Positions 34,817-43,860 of a DNA stretch of 64,000 bases are shown in pieces. Numbering within the stretch: position 1 is the first letter of the stretch; each line of letters starts with the position of its first letter. Under the pieces are notes generated by a model. It did no database searches. It had not been told where the DNA came from and saw only the letters and a program-made list of their open reading frames with translations. The stretch is from NCBI GenBank assembly GCA_021202335.1, contig JAJQDE010000006.1:26928-90927 (forward strand). The letters run 5' to 3'. Origin of the DNA: Lachnospiraceae bacterium. Lineage in GTDB: Bacteria; Bacillota; Clostridia; Lachnospirales; Lachnospiraceae. The position numbers were made by a program, and so were the translations under genes.

Positions 34817-35794
34817 TTAACCGTTCGGCTTATTTGAAGAATCCTCTATAATCCTGCGCACCTCCTCAAGCGTCTTTTCGGAAGCCTCCGCAATCTGCTC
34901 CAAAGAATAACCGTTATTATGAAATTTCACAATCATTCGCGCCTCCCCCTGAGAAATGCCTTGCGAAATACCCTGAGAGATACCTCGCGAAATTCCGCGT
35001 TCTTCACCCTGAGCAAAGCCCAATTCTTTGCCGTGTTCTTCGCCCCGGGCATAGCTCTTTTGCGCTTCCTTCTCGACTTCCATATCCCATTGCGGCTGCA
35101 TTAAGTCCTTCAACACTTCGAACATATTTTCTTCCTCCTTTACCCCCTGAAACAGTTTCCTGTTTGCTTTCGCGGAAACCTGCATGATGGAGTCGATATA
35201 ATCCAGCTCCCTCCTGTCCGTAACCTTCCCGGATTCCGTTATCAGCCTGTGCATGTCTTCCGGTTTCATGGAATCCGTCAAAGCCTTTATCCATATGTGA
35301 TTATCACCCGTAAGCTCCCTCGAAACGATTACCTGCGTGTCGAAAAAGCCCGCCCCGCCGACATAATAAATCCCCTTATATGCTTCCTCTATATGGCAGC
35401 CCTGACTCCGAAACCACTTAAAAAGCTTTACGGGTCTGCGGTTCCTGACCATCGTGACGGAGATATCACCGGATTCTATCCCGTTGCTGCCGTCCGCCGC
35501 CGCTTTGTACAGGCAGGCATACGCATAGGTCTTAAAATACTGGTCAATCCCCATGCTGTCATTGGGCGATTTGTATTCTATGATATTGTGCCCCTTAAAA
35601 ATCCTCCCGATTTCGTTCTGCAGGGTAACGTCCCTGTTTTTCCTGATAATCAGCATGTCAATCTGCAGAGGCTTGGTATTCAGCAGATATTCCTTACGGC
35701 AGTCGAGATACTGCCTGTCGGCGTTCATCTCCATCATCATCGCCGAATAAAAAGCCGAGTGCCACTGCGTGTTTTTCTCATCATTCATGTGCAA
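34817..35794 (-). CDS. PD-(D/E)XK-type nuclease-like protein (Rpn/transposase-related)
   Basis: A 325-residue protein of a type abundant in Clostridia. The N-terminal half carries a PD-(D/E)XK-like core: Asp in LQIDMLII and the E-x-K pair in NIIEYKSPND. The C-terminal part is charged and contains four 12-bp units encoding G-I-S-(Q/R) repeats, then a helix-turn-helix-like end (YSLEQIAEASEKTLEEVRRII). Related proteins act as DNA endonucleases promoting recombination (Rpn) or are of unknown function. It is read from its own promoter at 35876-35904 and ends at the shared terminator. The cellular role here is unknown. Confidence 0.75.
   Translation of the reverse strand: MHMNDEKNTQWHSAFYSAMMMEMNADRQYLDCRKEYLLNTKPLQIDMLIIRKNRDVTLQNEIGRIFKGHNIIEYKSPNDSMGIDQYFKTYAYACLYKAAADGSNGIESGDISVTMVRNRRPVKLFKWFRSQGCHIEEAYKGIYYVGGAGFFDTQVIVSRELTGDNHIWIKALTDSMKPEDMHRLITESGKVTDRRELDYIDSIMQVSAKANRKLFQGVKEEENMFEVLKDLMQPQWDMEVEKEAQKSYARGEEHGKELGFAQGEERGISRGISQGISQGISQGEARMIVKFHNNGYSLEQIAEASEKTLEEVRRIIEDSSNKPNG
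34949..34996 (-). repeat. Four in-frame 12-bp repeats in the Rpn-like gene
   Basis: Units CTGAGAAATGCC, TTGCGAAATACC, CTGAGAGATACC and TCGCGAAATTCC (plus sense) code for a run of Gly-Ile-Ser-Gln/Arg. The copy number can change by slippage without breaking the frame. Confidence 0.85.
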
Positions 35795-35875
35795 AAGTCC
35801 CTTTCAAGATATTTTGTAAGACCCGTACGCAAATGATGGAGCTGCTTTGGAAAACGCAGAGCATTATCCGCTTAC

Positions 35876-35904
35876 ATTATAACATTCCAAAACTGCCGTG
35901 GCAA
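35876..35904 (-). promoter_or_regulatory. Promoter of the Rpn-like gene
   Basis: On the minus strand: TTGCCA (35899-35904), a 17-base spacer and a perfect TATAAT (35876-35881). Confidence 0.7.
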
Positions 35905-35952
35905 GGCTTCAAAGTCCGTCATTTGCGCGCCGGGATATAAATATTGGATTGG

Positions 35953-35968
35953 TGATGTGATCACATCA
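35953..35968. promoter_or_regulatory. 16-bp perfect palindrome TGATGTGATCACATCA
   Basis: Fully symmetric, located about 140 bases upstream of the fba -35 box and upstream of the divergent promoter. A plausible operator for an unidentified regulator. Confidence 0.45.
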
Positions 35969-36108
35969 TTGATTGAAGCCGTAGCCTCAAAAGAACCAAA
36001 ATTCGTTTAAAATATATCATATCGCGCAGGTGATTTCAAGTGCTGATTTTGACATTTCGGGGAAAAAATATCAGCGCTTCTTTTTTTAAATGTTAAACTG
36101 TTAAAAAA

Positions 36109-36163
36109 TTGACATTTACGCATAATAGGGCTATACTAAAGGTAACGGTATGCTTTGTTACCG
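36109..36163 (+). promoter_or_regulatory. fba promoter with operator-like inverted repeat
   Basis: Perfect TTGACA (36109-36114), a 17-base spacer and TATACT (36132-36137). GGTAAC (36141-36146) and GTTACC (36157-36162) then form an inverted repeat over the expected transcription start. Confidence 0.8.
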
Positions 36164-36202
36164 GTGTGAAATCTGAATATAAAAGTATTGGAGGTTAGCA
36201 GT

Positions 36203-37066
36203 ATGTTAGTATCAGCAACAGAAATGCTTAAAAAAGCAAAGGAAGGTCACTATGCGGTAGGTCATTTCAACATCAACAATCTCGAATGGACAAAGGCTAT
36301 TTTACAGACAGCTCAGGAGTTAAACAGCCCCGTAATCCTCGGCGTATCAGAGGGCGCGGGCAAATACATGACAGGCTTTGGCACGGTCGCATCGATGGTC
36401 AGAGCGATGGACAAGGATTTGGGCATCACGGTTCCCGTTGCGCTCCATTTGGACCACGGTACCTACGACGGCTGCTATAAGTGCATTAAGGCGGGCTTTA
36501 CATCCATTATGTTTGACGGCTCTCATTATGCAATTGAGGAAAATCTCGAAAAGACAAAGGAACTCGTGGCAGTAGCGCATGGCATGGGAATGTCAATCGA
36601 GGCTGAGGTCGGCGCAATCGGCGGCGAAGAGGACGGCGTAGTCGGAATGGGTGAGTGCGCTGACCCGGCAGAGTGCAAGCAGATTGCTGACTTGGGAGTG
36701 GATATGCTTGCGGCAGGCATTGGAAACATTCACGGAAAATATCCTGCAAACTGGGCAGGCTTAAGCTTTGAAACGCTTGACGCGATTCAGCAAAAGACAG
36801 GCGTTATGCCCCTCGTGCTTCACGGCGGCACAGGTATTCCCGAGGAAATGGTTAAAAAGGCAATCACGCTCGGCGTTGCGAAGGTAAATGTAAACACGGA
36901 ATGTCAGCTTGCATTCCAGGAGGCTACGCGTAAATATGTCGAGGCAGGAAAGGACTTGGAAGGAAAGGGCTTTGACCCCCGCAAGCTTCTTGCTCCCGGC
37001 GTGGAAGCAATCAAGGCAACCGTTAAGGCAAAGATGGAGCTTTTCGGTTCGGTCGGACGTGCTTAA
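36203..37066 (+). CDS. fba: Class II fructose-1,6-bisphosphate aldolase
   Basis: Zinc-dependent glycolytic enzyme splitting fructose-1,6-bisphosphate, of 287 residues. The metal and substrate motifs are LHLDHG (about 81-86), the active-site region IMFDGSHYAIEEN, LAAGIGNIHGKYP and LVLHGGTGIPEE, with VNVNTE near the C-terminus. ATG 36203 lies eight bases after GGAGG; the in-frame TTG at 36188 overlaps that site and was rejected. It is a single-gene unit with a strong promoter and terminator. Confidence 0.96.
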   Translation: MLVSATEMLKKAKEGHYAVGHFNINNLEWTKAILQTAQELNSPVILGVSEGAGKYMTGFGTVASMVRAMDKDLGITVPVALHLDHGTYDGCYKCIKAGFTSIMFDGSHYAIEENLEKTKELVAVAHGMGMSIEAEVGAIGGEEDGVVGMGECADPAECKQIADLGVDMLAAGIGNIHGKYPANWAGLSFETLDAIQQKTGVMPLVLHGGTGIPEEMVKKAITLGVAKVNVNTECQLAFQEATRKYVEAGKDLEGKGFDPRKLLAPGVEAIKATVKAKMELFGSVGRA

Positions 37067-37095
37067 AAAATATGAAGAGATTATCTTAATTTGTA

Positions 37096-37127
37096 AAAAG
37101 ACCATAGGTCAGGGCCTATGGTCTTTT
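37096..37127 (+). terminator. Terminator after fba
   Basis: A 13-bp stem AAAAGACCATAGG/CCTATGGTCTTTT with a six-base loop. Confidence 0.88.
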
Positions 37128-37152
37128 AGTAGTAGTGACACGGAGGGAAAAC

Positions 37153-40100
37153 ATGGCTTTTACGCATTTGCATGTACATACCGAATACAGCCTGTTGGAC
37201 GGCTCAAACAAAATAAAGGAATATGTCAGGCGCATCAAGGAGCTGGGTATGGACAGCGGTGCGATTACGGATCACGGCGTTATGTACGGCGTGATAGATT
37301 TCTATAAGGAAGCAAAGGCAAACGGCATCAAGCCGATTCTCGGCTGTGAGGTATATGTGGCGCCGAATTCCCGCTTTGACAAGGAGCTGACAGGCGGTGA
37401 GGAGCGTTATCACCACCTTGTTCTGCTTGCGGAAAACAACACCGGATATTCCAACCTCATGAAAATCGTAAGCAAGGGCTTTACCGAGGGCTACTATTAT
37501 AAGCCGCGTGTGGATATGGAGATTTTAAACGAGTACCATGAGGGCGTTATCGCGCTTTCAGCCTGTCTTGCCGGAGAGGTGCCGCGGCTGATTGTGAAGG
37601 GGCAGTATCAGGAGGCAAAAAAATGCGTCCAAAAATACCTCGACTGCTTTGGCAGGGGGAATTATTTCCTTGAGCTTCAGGATCACGGAATACCCGAACA
37701 AAAGACGGTGAACGCGGCGCTTGTGCGTATCAGTAAGGAAATGGACATTCCGCTGGTGGCGACAAACAACGTTCATTACACATATGCCGACGACGCGCAG
37801 GCGCACGATATCCTGCTGTGCATCCAGACTGCAAAAAAGGTTTCCGATAAGGACAGGATGCGCTATGACGGCGGACAGTATTATGTAAAAAGCGAGTCGG
37901 AGATGCTCGCGCTTTTCCCGTATGCGCGGGAGGCAGTCGCCAATACGGCGCTTATTGCTGACCGATGCAATGTGGAGATTGAGTTTGGCGTCACAAAGCT
38001 GCCAAAGTTCGACGTGCCGGAGGGCTACGATTCGTGGAGCTATTTAAACAGGCTGTGTAAGGACGGCTTAAGGGAGCGCTATCCGGAGGACGACGGCGCG
38101 CTGGCAAAAAAGCTGGGTTATGAGCTTGGCGTCATAAAAAGCATGGGCTACGTGGATTACTTTCTGATTGTGTGGGATTTCATCAATTGGGCGAGAAAGA
38201 ACGACATTCCGGTAGGGCCGGGGCGCGGTAGCGCGGCAGGCTCGATTGTGTCCTACTGCCTGCATATCACGAACATCGACCCGATACGCTACAATCTCCT
38301 TTTCGAGCGCTTTTTAAATCCGGAGCGGGTTTCCATGCCGGATATTGACATTGACTTCTGCTACGAGCGCAGGCAGGAGGTCATTGACTATGTGAGCGAA
38401 AAGTACGGGAAGGATAAGGTGGTGCAGATTGTCACCTTTGGTACAATGGCGGCTAAGGGCGTTATCCGTGACGTGGGGCGCGCCATGGATTTGCCCTATA
38501 ATCTCTGCGACAGCATAGCCAAAATGGTGCCAAATGAGCTGAACATCACTCTGAAACGGGCGCTTGAGATGAATCCCGAGCTTCGCAGACTCTATGAGGA
38601 GGACGAGCAGGTGAAAACCCTCATCGACATGAGCATGAGGCTTGAAGGGATTCCGCGCCACACGTCCATGCACGCGGCGGGAGTCGTAATCTGCCAAAGG
38701 CCCGCGGACGAGCTTGTGCCGCTTTCGAGGGGAAGCGACGGCTCGATTACGACACAGTTTACCATGACGACAATCGAGGAGCTTGGTCTGCTGAAAATGG
38801 ACTTCCTCGGACTGCGGACGCTGACGGTCATAAAGAATGCGGTCAAAAATGTGGAAAAAACCACGGGAATCGTAATCGACCCGGACAAAATCGACTATGA
38901 CGACAAGAAGGTGCTTGCCTACCTTGGCACGGGAAAGACCGACGGGGTGTTCCAGCTGGAAAGTCAGGGCATGAAAAACTTCATGAAGGAGCTGAAGCCG
39001 CAAAATCTGGAGGATGTGATTGCGGGAATATCGCTCTACCGTCCGGGACCGATGGACTTTATCCCCGCATATATCAGGGGAAAGAATAATCATGCGGAGG
39101 TCACCTATGCCTGTCCGCAGATTGAGCCTATTCTTGCGCCGACCTATGGCTGTATTGTGTATCAGGAGCAGGTGATGCAGATTGTGCGCGAGCTGGGCGG
39201 ATATACGATGGGGCGAAGCGACCTTGTGCGGCGTGCGATGAGCAAGAAAAAGACCTATGTCATGGAGCAGGAGAGGGCAAATTTCGTACATGGAAACGAG
39301 GCGGAGCATGTGCCCGGCTGTGTGGCGAACGGTATACCGGAGAATGTGGCGGACCATATCTACGACACTATGATTGATTTTGCGAAATACGCGTTCAATA
39401 AATCGCATGCCGCCTGCTATGCGGTTGTCGCATATCAGACTGCGTATTTGAAATACTATTATCCGGTGGAGTTTATGGCGGCGCTTCTGACCTCGGTGAT
39501 TGACAACGCCTCAAAGGTTTCGGAGTATATCATGGTGTGCAAAAGCATGGATATCCGGATTCTGCCGCCTGACATAAACGAGGGCGAGGAGGGCTTTTCC
39601 GTGTCAAACGGGGCGATACGCTATGCGCTCACCGCAATCAGGAACGTCGGCAGACCGATTATCCGCGCTATCGTGGAGGAGCGCAGGGCGCATGGAAGGT
39701 ATCAAAGCCTGAAGGATTTTATCGAGAGGACGCAGGAGAGCGACGTGAATAAGCGCGCAATAGAGAACTTCATCAAGGCGGGCGCGTTTGACAGCTTCGG
39801 GCCTACGAGAAAGCAGCACATGAGTGTGTACGCGCAGATATTGGAGGGCATCGCGAACAGCAAGCGCGGCATCATGGCGGGACAGATGTCGCTGCTCGAA
39901 ATTGTTTCCGACGAGCAGAAGGAGGAGCTTGAGGTGAAGATGCCAAACGTCGGCGAATACGAGAAGGAGCTGCTGCTTAGCTTTGAGAAGGAGGTGCTCG
40001 GCTTTTACGTCAGCGGACACCCGATGGAGGAGTATCAGAAGCTTTGGGAGAAGCGTATCACGGCTAAAACCTCGGATTTTTATCTCGATGAGGAAACGGG

Positions 40101-40605
40101 CGCGGTCCGCGTGCGGGACGGCGCAAGAGCCGTAATCGGCGGCATGATTATGGAAAGAAAGATTAAGTATACTAAAAATGATAAGATTATGGCGTTCCTT
40201 AGCGTTGAGGATTTGGTGGGGAGCGTGGAGGTCATTGTGTTTCCAAACGCATATGAGAAGTATTCGCCAAAGCTTATGGAGGAAAATAAGGTGTTTATCG
40301 AGGGCAGGGTTTCCGTGGAGGAGGAGCGCGACGGTAAGCTGATCTGTGAAAAGGTCACGGCATTCAGCGAAATCCCCGGGAAGCTGTGGATAAAATTCCC
40401 CGATATGGCAAGCTATGTGGAAAAGGAGCCTGTGCTGATGGACGCCATCTATGAGTCGGAGGGAAACGACAGCGTTGTTATTTATATAGAAGAAACACGT
40501 CAGAAAAAGGTGCTTTCCGCAAACAAAAACGTCAATGCGGACAGGGAGCTTACGGACCGGCTTGGCGCGCTGTTTGGAGAGGATAATGTCAGGGTGGCGT
40601 ATTAG
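37153..40605 (+). CDS. dnaE: DNA polymerase III alpha subunit, DnaE type
   Basis: Replicative polymerase of 1,150 residues. An N-terminal PHP domain (FTHLHVHTEYSLLDG, ITDHGVMYG) is followed by the C-family polymerase core with the catalytic Asp motif PDIDIDFCYERR, then the finger region, helix-hairpin-helix, and a C-terminal OB domain (VIGGMIMERKIKYTKNDKIMAFL). In Firmicutes, DnaE works beside PolC. ATG 37153 follows GGAGGG; the in-frame GTG at 37135 precedes that site. It begins 25 bases after the fba terminator. Confidence 0.97.
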   Translation: MAFTHLHVHTEYSLLDGSNKIKEYVRRIKELGMDSGAITDHGVMYGVIDFYKEAKANGIKPILGCEVYVAPNSRFDKELTGGEERYHHLVLLAENNTGYSNLMKIVSKGFTEGYYYKPRVDMEILNEYHEGVIALSACLAGEVPRLIVKGQYQEAKKCVQKYLDCFGRGNYFLELQDHGIPEQKTVNAALVRISKEMDIPLVATNNVHYTYADDAQAHDILLCIQTAKKVSDKDRMRYDGGQYYVKSESEMLALFPYAREAVANTALIADRCNVEIEFGVTKLPKFDVPEGYDSWSYLNRLCKDGLRERYPEDDGALAKKLGYELGVIKSMGYVDYFLIVWDFINWARKNDIPVGPGRGSAAGSIVSYCLHITNIDPIRYNLLFERFLNPERVSMPDIDIDFCYERRQEVIDYVSEKYGKDKVVQIVTFGTMAAKGVIRDVGRAMDLPYNLCDSIAKMVPNELNITLKRALEMNPELRRLYEEDEQVKTLIDMSMRLEGIPRHTSMHAAGVVICQRPADELVPLSRGSDGSITTQFTMTTIEELGLLKMDFLGLRTLTVIKNAVKNVEKTTGIVIDPDKIDYDDKKVLAYLGTGKTDGVFQLESQGMKNFMKELKPQNLEDVIAGISLYRPGPMDFIPAYIRGKNNHAEVTYACPQIEPILAPTYGCIVYQEQVMQIVRELGGYTMGRSDLVRRAMSKKKTYVMEQERANFVHGNEAEHVPGCVANGIPENVADHIYDTMIDFAKYAFNKSHAACYAVVAYQTAYLKYYYPVEFMAALLTSVIDNASKVSEYIMVCKSMDIRILPPDINEGEEGFSVSNGAIRYALTAIRNVGRPIIRAIVEERRAHGRYQSLKDFIERTQESDVNKRAIENFIKAGAFDSFGPTRKQHMSVYAQILEGIANSKRGIMAGQMSLLEIVSDEQKEELEVKMPNVGEYEKELLLSFEKEVLGFYVSGHPMEEYQKLWEKRITAKTSDFYLDEETGAVRVRDGARAVIGGMIMERKIKYTKNDKIMAFLSVEDLVGSVEVIVFPNAYEKYSPKLMEENKVFIEGRVSVEEERDGKLICEKVTAFSEIPGKLWIKFPDMASYVEKEPVLMDAIYESEGNDSVVIYIEETRQKKVLSANKNVNADRELTDRLGALFGEDNVRVAY

Positions 40606-40633
40606 CGGCGTATCAGCGTGTTGAAACTGACTA

Positions 40634-40662
40634 TTGTAATCTTGCCGAAAAAAGGGTAAAAT
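40634..40662 (+). promoter_or_regulatory. Promoter of pfkA
   Basis: TTGTAA (40634-40639), a 17-base spacer and TAAAAT (40657-40662), upstream of a strong GAGGAGGT ribosome site. Confidence 0.6.
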
Positions 40663-40698
40663 GAACCTGAAATACGACGACGAGGAGGTAATGAAAAA

Positions 40699-41673
40699 AT
40701 GTCTAAGGAAATCAAGACAATCGGTGTACTGACAAGCGGCGGCGATGCACCGGGGATGAACGCCGCAATTCGTGCGGTGGTAAGAAAATCTCTTACAAAC
40801 GGAGTAAAGGTAAAGGGAATTAAGCGCGGATATCTTGGACTTTTAAATGAGGAAATTATGGATATGGAGGCGCACAGCGTCGCGGATATTATCCACACGG
40901 GAGGCACAATCCTCGGCACGGCAAGGTGCCTGGAGTTTAAGCAGGAGGATGTGCAGAAAAAGGCGGCGGACATATGCAGGGCGCACGGCATTGACGGGCT
41001 TGTGGTAATCGGCGGCGACGGCTCATACAGAGGGGCGCAGGCGCTTGCAAGGCAGGGCATCAATACGGTAGGCGTTCCGGGCACGATTGACCTTGACATT
41101 GCATGTACGGAGTATACGATTGGTTTTGATACGGCAATCAACACGGCGATGGAGGCAATCGATAAGGTGAGGGACACCTCCTCCTCGCATGAGCGCTGCT
41201 CCATTATTGAGGTTATGGGAAGAAACGCGGGCTACATCGCGCTTTGGACGGGCGTTGCAAACGGCGCGGAGGATATTCTTCTTCCCGAAAAGTATGATTA
41301 CGATGAGCAGGCGCTGATTAACAATATTGTCAGCAGCCGTAAAAAAGGAAAGAAGCATCATATTGTGGTAAATGCTGAGGGAATCGGACATTCTACCTCT
41401 ATGGCAAAGCGCATTGAGGCGGCGACGGGCATTGAAACGAGGGCGACAATCTTAGGCTACCTGCAACGCGGCGGCCATCCGACCTGCAAGGACAGATTTT
41501 ACGCGTCAATCATGGGCGCATATGCCTCAGACATTCTCTGCGAGGGCAATTCAAACAGGGTCGTTGCATACACGCACGGCAAGTTTGTAGACTATGACAT
41601 CGAGGAAGCGTTGAACATGACAAAGACGATTGACGACTATCAATATGAAATATGCAGGAAGCTTTCCCGCTAA
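40699..41673 (+). CDS. pfkA: 6-phosphofructokinase
   Basis: ATP-type phosphofructokinase of 324 residues. GGDAPGMNAAIR, GGDGSYRGA, the catalytic loop PGTIDLD, MGRNAGYIA and GYLQRGG are all present. The common TIDND reads TIDLD here; both catalytic aspartates are kept, and this variant is seen in related Clostridia. With fba nearby, this is a glycolytic neighbourhood, although each gene has its own promoter. Confidence 0.95.
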   Translation: MSKEIKTIGVLTSGGDAPGMNAAIRAVVRKSLTNGVKVKGIKRGYLGLLNEEIMDMEAHSVADIIHTGGTILGTARCLEFKQEDVQKKAADICRAHGIDGLVVIGGDGSYRGAQALARQGINTVGVPGTIDLDIACTEYTIGFDTAINTAMEAIDKVRDTSSSHERCSIIEVMGRNAGYIALWTGVANGAEDILLPEKYDYDEQALINNIVSSRKKGKKHHIVVNAEGIGHSTSMAKRIEAATGIETRATILGYLQRGGHPTCKDRFYASIMGAYASDILCEGNSNRVVAYTHGKFVDYDIEEALNMTKTIDDYQYEICRKLSR

Positions 41674-41682
41674 CATAATGAG

Positions 41683-41715
41683 ATAATCCAAAGGTGCGGC
41701 GCGCCTTTGGATTAT
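41683..41715 (+). terminator. Hairpin after pfkA
   Basis: A perfect 12-bp stem ATAATCCAAAGG/CCTTTGGATTAT with a nine-base loop lies ten bases past the stop. The U tract is weak. Confidence 0.75.
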
Positions 41716-41758
41716 TTGGCAAATGGGGGGAATGGAAGGTTTGACATGAGGTGGAAAA

Positions 41759-43090
41759 ATGCATAAAAGGTTTTCAACGACACGAATGATTGCGTTGGGC
41801 TTTGCGCTGATTATTGCGCTCGGCACGCTTCTGCTGTCGCTTCCTGTTGCTGCAAGGACGGGGGAGTCCGACATTTTGACGGCTCTGTTTACCGCAGTGT
41901 CGGCGACCTGTGTGACGGGACTTGCAGCCGCCGACACCTACCGGCATTGGACGCTTTTCGGGCAGCTTGTAATCCTCTGCATGATACAGGTGGGCGGGCT
42001 GGGATTTATGACGATAGGCGTGTATATTGCCGTCCTTTTGAAGCGCCGGATTGGACTTCAGGAGCGGGAAACGCTTCATGAAAGCGTAAACACGCTTGAG
42101 ATTGCGGGAGTCGTGAGGCTCGTAAAAAGTATTGTCCAGGGCGCATTTATAATAGAAGGAATCGGTGCGGCGCTGCTGGCGGTAAGCTTTATTCCGCGCT
42201 TTGGCGCGGTACGCGGCATTTATTTTTCGATATTTCATTCCGTGTCCGCCTTTTGCAACGGAGGCTTTGACCTGATGGGGATAAACGAGGCGTATTCATC
42301 CATGACGGCGTTTGAGGGTGACGCCCTCGTGAATCTCGTCCTCTGCGCGCTGATACTTGTGGGCGGCATCGGTTTTGTGGTGTGGGACGATGTGCTTAAG
42401 CACAAATGGCATTTTAAGCAGTATCTTCTTCACTCGAAAATTGTCATTGTGTCGACGCTGGGGCTGACGGTAATCGGAACGCTTCTGTTTTTGATTTTTG
42501 AGAATAACGCGACGCTTGCGGGAATGACGCCCGCGCAGAAGCTTTTGGGAGCGCTGTTTTCGTCGGTAACGCCGAGAACTGCGGGCTTTAACACTGTTGA
42601 CACGGCATCGCTCTCCAACGCGGGGACGCTTCTGACCATGCTGCTTATGTTTATCGGCGGCAGCCCCGGCTCCACGGCGGGCGGCGCAAAGACGACGACG
42701 TTGGCAGTGCTTTTGTGCTATGCGATGGCGATGATTCGCGGCAGGGAGGACATCAACCTTTTCGGCAGGAGGCTGACGGCTGATGTGGTCAAAAAGGCAA
42801 ACGCGGTCGTCGTAATCAATCTTTCACTTGCGTTTGTCGCATCGTGCGCGGTCATGGCGCTGCAGCCGGATATTTCCATGACGGACGTGGTGTTTGAAGT
42901 GCTTTCCGCAATCAACACGGTGGGAATGACTACGGGGATAACAAGAAACCTGAATATTGCCTCGAAGCTGATTGTGGCGCTGCTGATTTACTGCGGAAGG
43001 CTGGGCAGCCTTTCATTTGCGCTTATCTTTGCAAAAAAGCCTGCCTCCAATGCAGTGCGCGAGCCGCAGGAGAAAATCATTGTGGGCTGA
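41759..43090 (+). CDS. ktrB: Potassium uptake membrane subunit (TrkH/KtrB)
   Basis: A 443-residue K+ channel-like transporter with four pore repeats. Selectivity-filter glycine segments are visible in SATCVTGLAAADT, SAFCNGGFDLMG, VTPRTAGFNTVD and AINTVGMTTGI. It works with the cytoplasmic RCK protein encoded next. GAGGTGG lies a few bases before the ATG. Confidence 0.94.
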   Translation: MHKRFSTTRMIALGFALIIALGTLLLSLPVAARTGESDILTALFTAVSATCVTGLAAADTYRHWTLFGQLVILCMIQVGGLGFMTIGVYIAVLLKRRIGLQERETLHESVNTLEIAGVVRLVKSIVQGAFIIEGIGAALLAVSFIPRFGAVRGIYFSIFHSVSAFCNGGFDLMGINEAYSSMTAFEGDALVNLVLCALILVGGIGFVVWDDVLKHKWHFKQYLLHSKIVIVSTLGLTVIGTLLFLIFENNATLAGMTPAQKLLGALFSSVTPRTAGFNTVDTASLSNAGTLLTMLLMFIGGSPGSTAGGAKTTTLAVLLCYAMAMIRGREDINLFGRRLTADVVKKANAVVVINLSLAFVASCAVMALQPDISMTDVVFEVLSAINTVGMTTGITRNLNIASKLIVALLIYCGRLGSLSFALIFAKKPASNAVREPQEKIIVG

Positions 43091-43158
43091 CGCGTTTGGC
43101 GGCAGGCTTACGAAACGGACAGGATTTGCTTTAATCGGGAAGGAACGGGTTAATTGCC

Positions 43159-43830
43159 ATGAAATCAATATTAATTATAGGAATGGGGCGTTTCGGGCAC
43201 CATTTGGCGCAGGATTTTTTGGAAAACGGCCATGATGTGATGATAATGGATTTGTATGAGGAGAAGGTGGAGGACATGGTTCCCTACGCCACCGGTACCA
43301 AAATCGGCGACTGCACGAAGGAAGAGGTTTTAAGGAGCGTGGGAATTGCAAATTTTGACGTGGTGTTTGTGTGTATCGGGACAAATTTCCAAAGCAGCTT
43401 AGAGATTACCAGCCTTTCAAAGGAGCTTGGCGCAAAGCGCGTTATCAGCAAGGCGACAAGGGATGTGCAGGCAAAGTTCCTGCTGAGAAACGGCGCGGAT
43501 GAGGTGATTTATCCCGACAAGGACATTGCGCAGAAATGGGCTGAAAAATACAGTCTTGACAATATTTTCGACTATATCGACCTTCCCGGGAATTTTGGGA
43601 TTTATGAGATGTCTCCCTTAAAGGAATGGATAGGAAAGAGCATCAGGGAGTCGAATATTGCCGCAAGATACAAAATTTCCATTCTCGCAATCAAGAAAAA
43701 GGGCGCGGACTCAATCAGCCTGATGCCCTCTGCCGATTATGTCATCAATAACAGGGATCATCTTATGATAATGGCGGCAAACGAGGTCGCGGAGGATATT
43801 ATCCGCAGGAATAAGAACCATTTTGCATAG
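43159..43830 (+). CDS. ktrA: Potassium uptake regulatory subunit (TrkA/KtrA, RCK)
   Basis: A 223-residue protein with an N-terminal RCK Rossmann domain (ILIIGMGRFGHHLAQDFLENGHDVMIMD) and a C-terminal TrkA_C domain (about 140-220). It binds nucleotides and gates the KtrB subunit. A gap of 68 bases separates it from ktrB without a terminator, so one transcript is likely. Confidence 0.95.
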   Translation: MKSILIIGMGRFGHHLAQDFLENGHDVMIMDLYEEKVEDMVPYATGTKIGDCTKEEVLRSVGIANFDVVFVCIGTNFQSSLEITSLSKELGAKRVISKATRDVQAKFLLRNGADEVIYPDKDIAQKWAEKYSLDNIFDYIDLPGNFGIYEMSPLKEWIGKSIRESNIAARYKISILAIKKKGADSISLMPSADYVINNRDHLMIMAANEVAEDIIRRNKNHFA

Positions 43831-43860
43831 CGGGAATGGAAGATAAAGGAGGGAAAGCAT

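Larger units (their letters stand above)
35795..36202. other. Divergent control region between the Rpn-like gene and fba
   Basis: The region holds the minus-strand promoter (35876-35904), a perfect 16-bp palindrome (35953-35968), a T-rich run (36080-36087), the fba promoter (36109-36137) and an inverted repeat at the fba start of transcription (36141-36163). No ORF was found. Confidence 0.7.

Noticed and set aside
38314..39408. 364-codon minus-strand ORF
   Set aside because: Opposite dnaE, His-rich as typical of antisense frames; no family pattern.
40699..41673. Inactive phosphofructokinase because TIDND reads TIDLD
   Set aside because: Both aspartates of the catalytic loop remain and all other motifs are intact; the Leu form is known from related bacteria.
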